A stretch of 16,077 nt of DNA from Thermoplasmata archaeon (GTDB taxonomy: Archaea; Thermoplasmatota; Thermoplasmata; Thermoplasmatales; Thermoplasmataceae): contig JAJZIN010000015.1 in the NCBI GenBank assembly GCA_021810575.1, positions 1 through 16,077 on the forward strand. Reading direction: 5' to 3'. A program made the translations under genes and the position numbers. Below, piece after piece: positions 14,372-16,077 of the stretch. Position 1 is the first letter of the stretch. The number at the start of each line of letters is the position of its first letter. The notes under the pieces were generated by a model. That model was not told the DNA's origin. It ran no database searches and saw only the letters and a program-made list of their open reading frames with translations.

Positions 14372-15598
14372 TCAATCAGATTTTACAACGAATTTATAGC
14401 CTGATTCCTTCAATCTTTCAAGAAGTATATCCAGGTGATCCTTATCCCTGACATTTATGCTGAAACGGATGTCCTGATAACCTACAGGCGTATCCTGGGA
14501 AAGGTTATCCACCTCTGCATGAAATATGTTTGCGCCTGACGCTGATATGGATGAGGTAATTCTCTGGAGTGTTCCTGGCCTGTCAGGTATCTTGCACTCA
14601 ATCCTGACCAGTCCAAGATCTATCTCCATGCTCTTGAATATTATCTTTGAAAGAAGAAGAAGATCAATGTTCCCTCCGGAAACTACCAGTACTGTTGGCT
14701 TTCCCTTGAGGTCTATCTTCCCTGACATTACTGCTGCAAGAGGTGCTGCACCTGATGCTTCCACAACTATTTTCTGCCTTTCTAGTAACTTGAAAAGTGC
14801 GTATGCCATCTGTTCATCATTGACGCTGACTACACTATCTACGTATTTCCTGATCAGATCAATGTTCATATCTCCAGGATTCTGGACAGCGATTCCATCG
14901 GCTATTGTGAAACCTCTGGACCCTACAACCGGTCCACCTGAAAGATTCTGGATTACTGCATCACAGTTTTCACTCTGTACTCCATAAATATTGACATTTT
15001 TTCCAGATTCCTTTATTGCCATCGCTATACCGGATATGAGCCCTCCTCCACCCGTTGGCACAATCACGTTCTGAACTTCCGGCAACTGTTCGATAATTTC
15101 CAGCCCAATGGTTCCCTGTCCTGAGATTATGAACCTGTCATTGAATCCATCTATGAAAGTTCTGCCTTCACTCATTGAGATCCTCTTTGCCTCCATGTAT
15201 GATTCCGCATAGCTATCCCCATGAAGAAGTATTTCAGCTCCATAATTCCTCACTGCGTTGATCTTGGCACTGATTGTGTAAGAAGGCATTACTATTTTTG
15301 AACTTATTCCGCTTGCCTTCGCTGCAAAAGCAACTCCCTGCGCGTGATTCCCTGCACTGCATGCGACTACACCTGCGCCTTTTTCCTGTTCTGTAAGCTT
15401 GCTTATCTTGAACAGCGCTCCCCTGGATTTGAACGACCCCGTCTTCTGAAAATTCTCAAGTTTCAAGTATATGGGTGCGTTGAACATGTCTGAAAATGTT
15501 TTTGAATACATCAAGGGTGTTATCTCTGTTTTCCCTCTGAGGAATTTTCTTGCATCTCGTATGTCTTCAATTGTTGGCATTTGTTTGTTTTCTGACAT
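14372..15598 (-). CDS. ilvA: Threonine ammonia-lyase (dehydratase) with ACT domain
   Basis: This enzyme converts threonine to 2-oxobutyrate and ammonia with pyridoxal phosphate, feeding isoleucine synthesis or threonine breakdown. Counted from ATG 15598 (408 residues), the PLP lysine is K57 in TGSFKSRGA and the phosphate-binding glycine loop is TGGGGL (182-187). SAGNHAQGV and GQGTIGLEI are typical of the TdcB-like group. An ACT domain at about 329-406 (VRIECKIPDRPGTLQRITSS) suggests amino acid feedback. This is the medium-length form with a single ACT domain rather than the long biosynthetic form. GTG at 15610 would add four residues (MAPD) within the upstream gene. The start is 1 nt after the upstream FTCD_C stop, so the two genes are co-transcribed. 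Confidence 0.94.
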   Translation of the reverse strand: MSENKQMPTIEDIRDARKFLRGKTEITPLMYSKTFSDMFNAPIYLKLENFQKTGSFKSRGALFKISKLTEQEKGAGVVACSAGNHAQGVAFAAKASGISSKIVMPSYTISAKINAVRNYGAEILLHGDSYAESYMEAKRISMSEGRTFIDGFNDRFIISGQGTIGLEIIEQLPEVQNVIVPTGGGGLISGIAMAIKESGKNVNIYGVQSENCDAVIQNLSGGPVVGSRGFTIADGIAVQNPGDMNIDLIRKYVDSVVSVNDEQMAYALFKLLERQKIVVEASGAAPLAAVMSGKIDLKGKPTVLVVSGGNIDLLLLSKIIFKSMEIDLGLVRIECKIPDRPGTLQRITSSISASGANIFHAEVDNLSQDTPVGYQDIRFSINVRDKDHLDILLERLKESGYKFVVKSD

Positions 15599-15599
15599 A

Positions 15600-16077
15600 T
15601 CAGGCGCCACCCTCAGGTTCCATCAACTTGTTGAAGGTGCTAAGTGAATCCCTAAGAATGGTTTCGCAGTCTTCATTGAAGAATTTGACCTTTAGTTGCT
15701 GTTCATCACTGTAGGAGTCCTTATTCATGAACTTCAGGTTTATTCTCACATTGAGGAGCGCTGAGTCAGCAGCAGCCTTAGCCATGATTAGACCCGCTGC
15801 AGCATCCGATGATGCATTCCTGTTTCCTATTTTCAGTAACCTGCTGTTCAGCCTCATTGCTCTCTGGCAGTTCATTGCAATCCTCCATGGGCTTCTTATT
15901 GCATCCTTCATTGCAATATCCATCGCCTCCTTTCTGATCTTCCTTTCCTCTTCGTTGGATTTGGGAAGTTTCCTTGCTGAAGCAATCCCATTGAATGCTT
16001 CGGTATCATCTTCTATTCCTTTCATTAGTAGGGCTTTTACCTCAATCATTTCACTGATTATCCTGCCGATTTCATCC
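15600..16077 (-). CDS. FTCD_C / methenyl-tetrahydrofolate cyclohydrolase-like protein (5' end beyond window)
   Basis: The frame is open to the window edge, so the N-terminus is missing. An internal Met at 16049 is not the real start, because upstream codons continue (DEIGRIISEM). The visible part matches the cyclodeaminase/cyclohydrolase family: LLMKGIEDDTEAFNGI, ARKLPKSNEEERKIRKEAM, a central helix with SPWRIAMNCQ, and GNRNASSDAAAGLIMAKAAA followed by ALLNVRINLKF. Members act on tetrahydrofolate one-carbon units, as formimino-THF cyclodeaminase or as the FchA-type methenyl-THF cyclohydrolase. No formiminotransferase domain is visible, so the stand-alone cyclohydrolase reading is favoured. 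About 50 residues are probably missing. It is followed at once by ilvA. Confidence 0.88.
   Translation of the reverse strand, partial: DEIGRIISEMIEVKALLMKGIEDDTEAFNGIASARKLPKSNEEERKIRKEAMDIAMKDAIRSPWRIAMNCQRAMRLNSRLLKIGNRNASSDAAAGLIMAKAAADSALLNVRINLKFMNKDSYSDEQQLKVKFFNEDCETILRDSLSTFNKLMEPEGGA

Overview
The window looks like chromosomal DNA from a Thermoplasmatales-type archaeon (Thermoplasma / Ferroplasma / Cuniculiplasma relatives). This is an inference from several signs: an AT-rich sequence that prefers ATA, AGA and AGG codons, a tRNA gene without an encoded CCA end, a DRG-family GTPase (found in archaea and eukaryotes), TATA-like boxes about 24-35 nt before the start codons of lead genes, and GGTGA-type ribosome binding sites inside operons. 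I see no insertion sequence, phage gene or CRISPR array, so this appears to be core metabolic territory.

Positions 1-365 hold the 3' end of an unidentified coding frame, a tRNA-Ile(GAU) gene on the minus strand, and a divergent promoter region. Positions 366-6568 form a tight plus-strand operon: lipoyl synthase (lipA), E1-alpha, E1-beta, E2 and E3 of a 2-oxoacid (probably branched-chain) dehydrogenase complex, and octanoyltransferase (lipB). It encodes both a whole dehydrogenase complex and the two enzymes that build lipoyl groups on its E2 subunit. The gene junctions overlap or nearly touch, and at two of them the upstream stop codon lies inside the downstream ribosome binding site. E2 also carries a perfect internal ribosome binding site just before its subunit-binding domain.

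Positions 6571-8165 are sparse: a small membrane protein convergent with lipB, a DsrE-like sulfur-relay protein, and two gaps of over 400 nt with no convincing gene. Positions 8166-11557 hold an aldehyde dehydrogenase-like protein that appears to have lost all its catalytic residues, then, on the minus strand, isocitrate dehydrogenase (icd, with NADP-type residues) and an APH-family small-molecule kinase. Positions 11662-14269 hold purA (adenylosuccinate synthetase) and a DRG GTPase with a TTG start. Positions 14372-16077 hold, on the minus strand, an FTCD_C / methenyl-tetrahydrofolate cyclohydrolase-like protein cut by the window edge, followed 1 nt later by ACT-domain threonine ammonia-lyase (ilvA).

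Functionally, 2-oxoacid oxidation to acyl-CoA (E1-E2-E3) and isocitrate oxidation supply central carbon flow and reducing power. Threonine ammonia-lyase makes 2-oxobutyrate, which could be another substrate of a branched-chain complex. The most interesting points are the archaeal lipA/lipB pair with no obvious octanoyl-ACP supply, the possible second lipoyl-less E2 product, and the ALDH pseudoenzyme.
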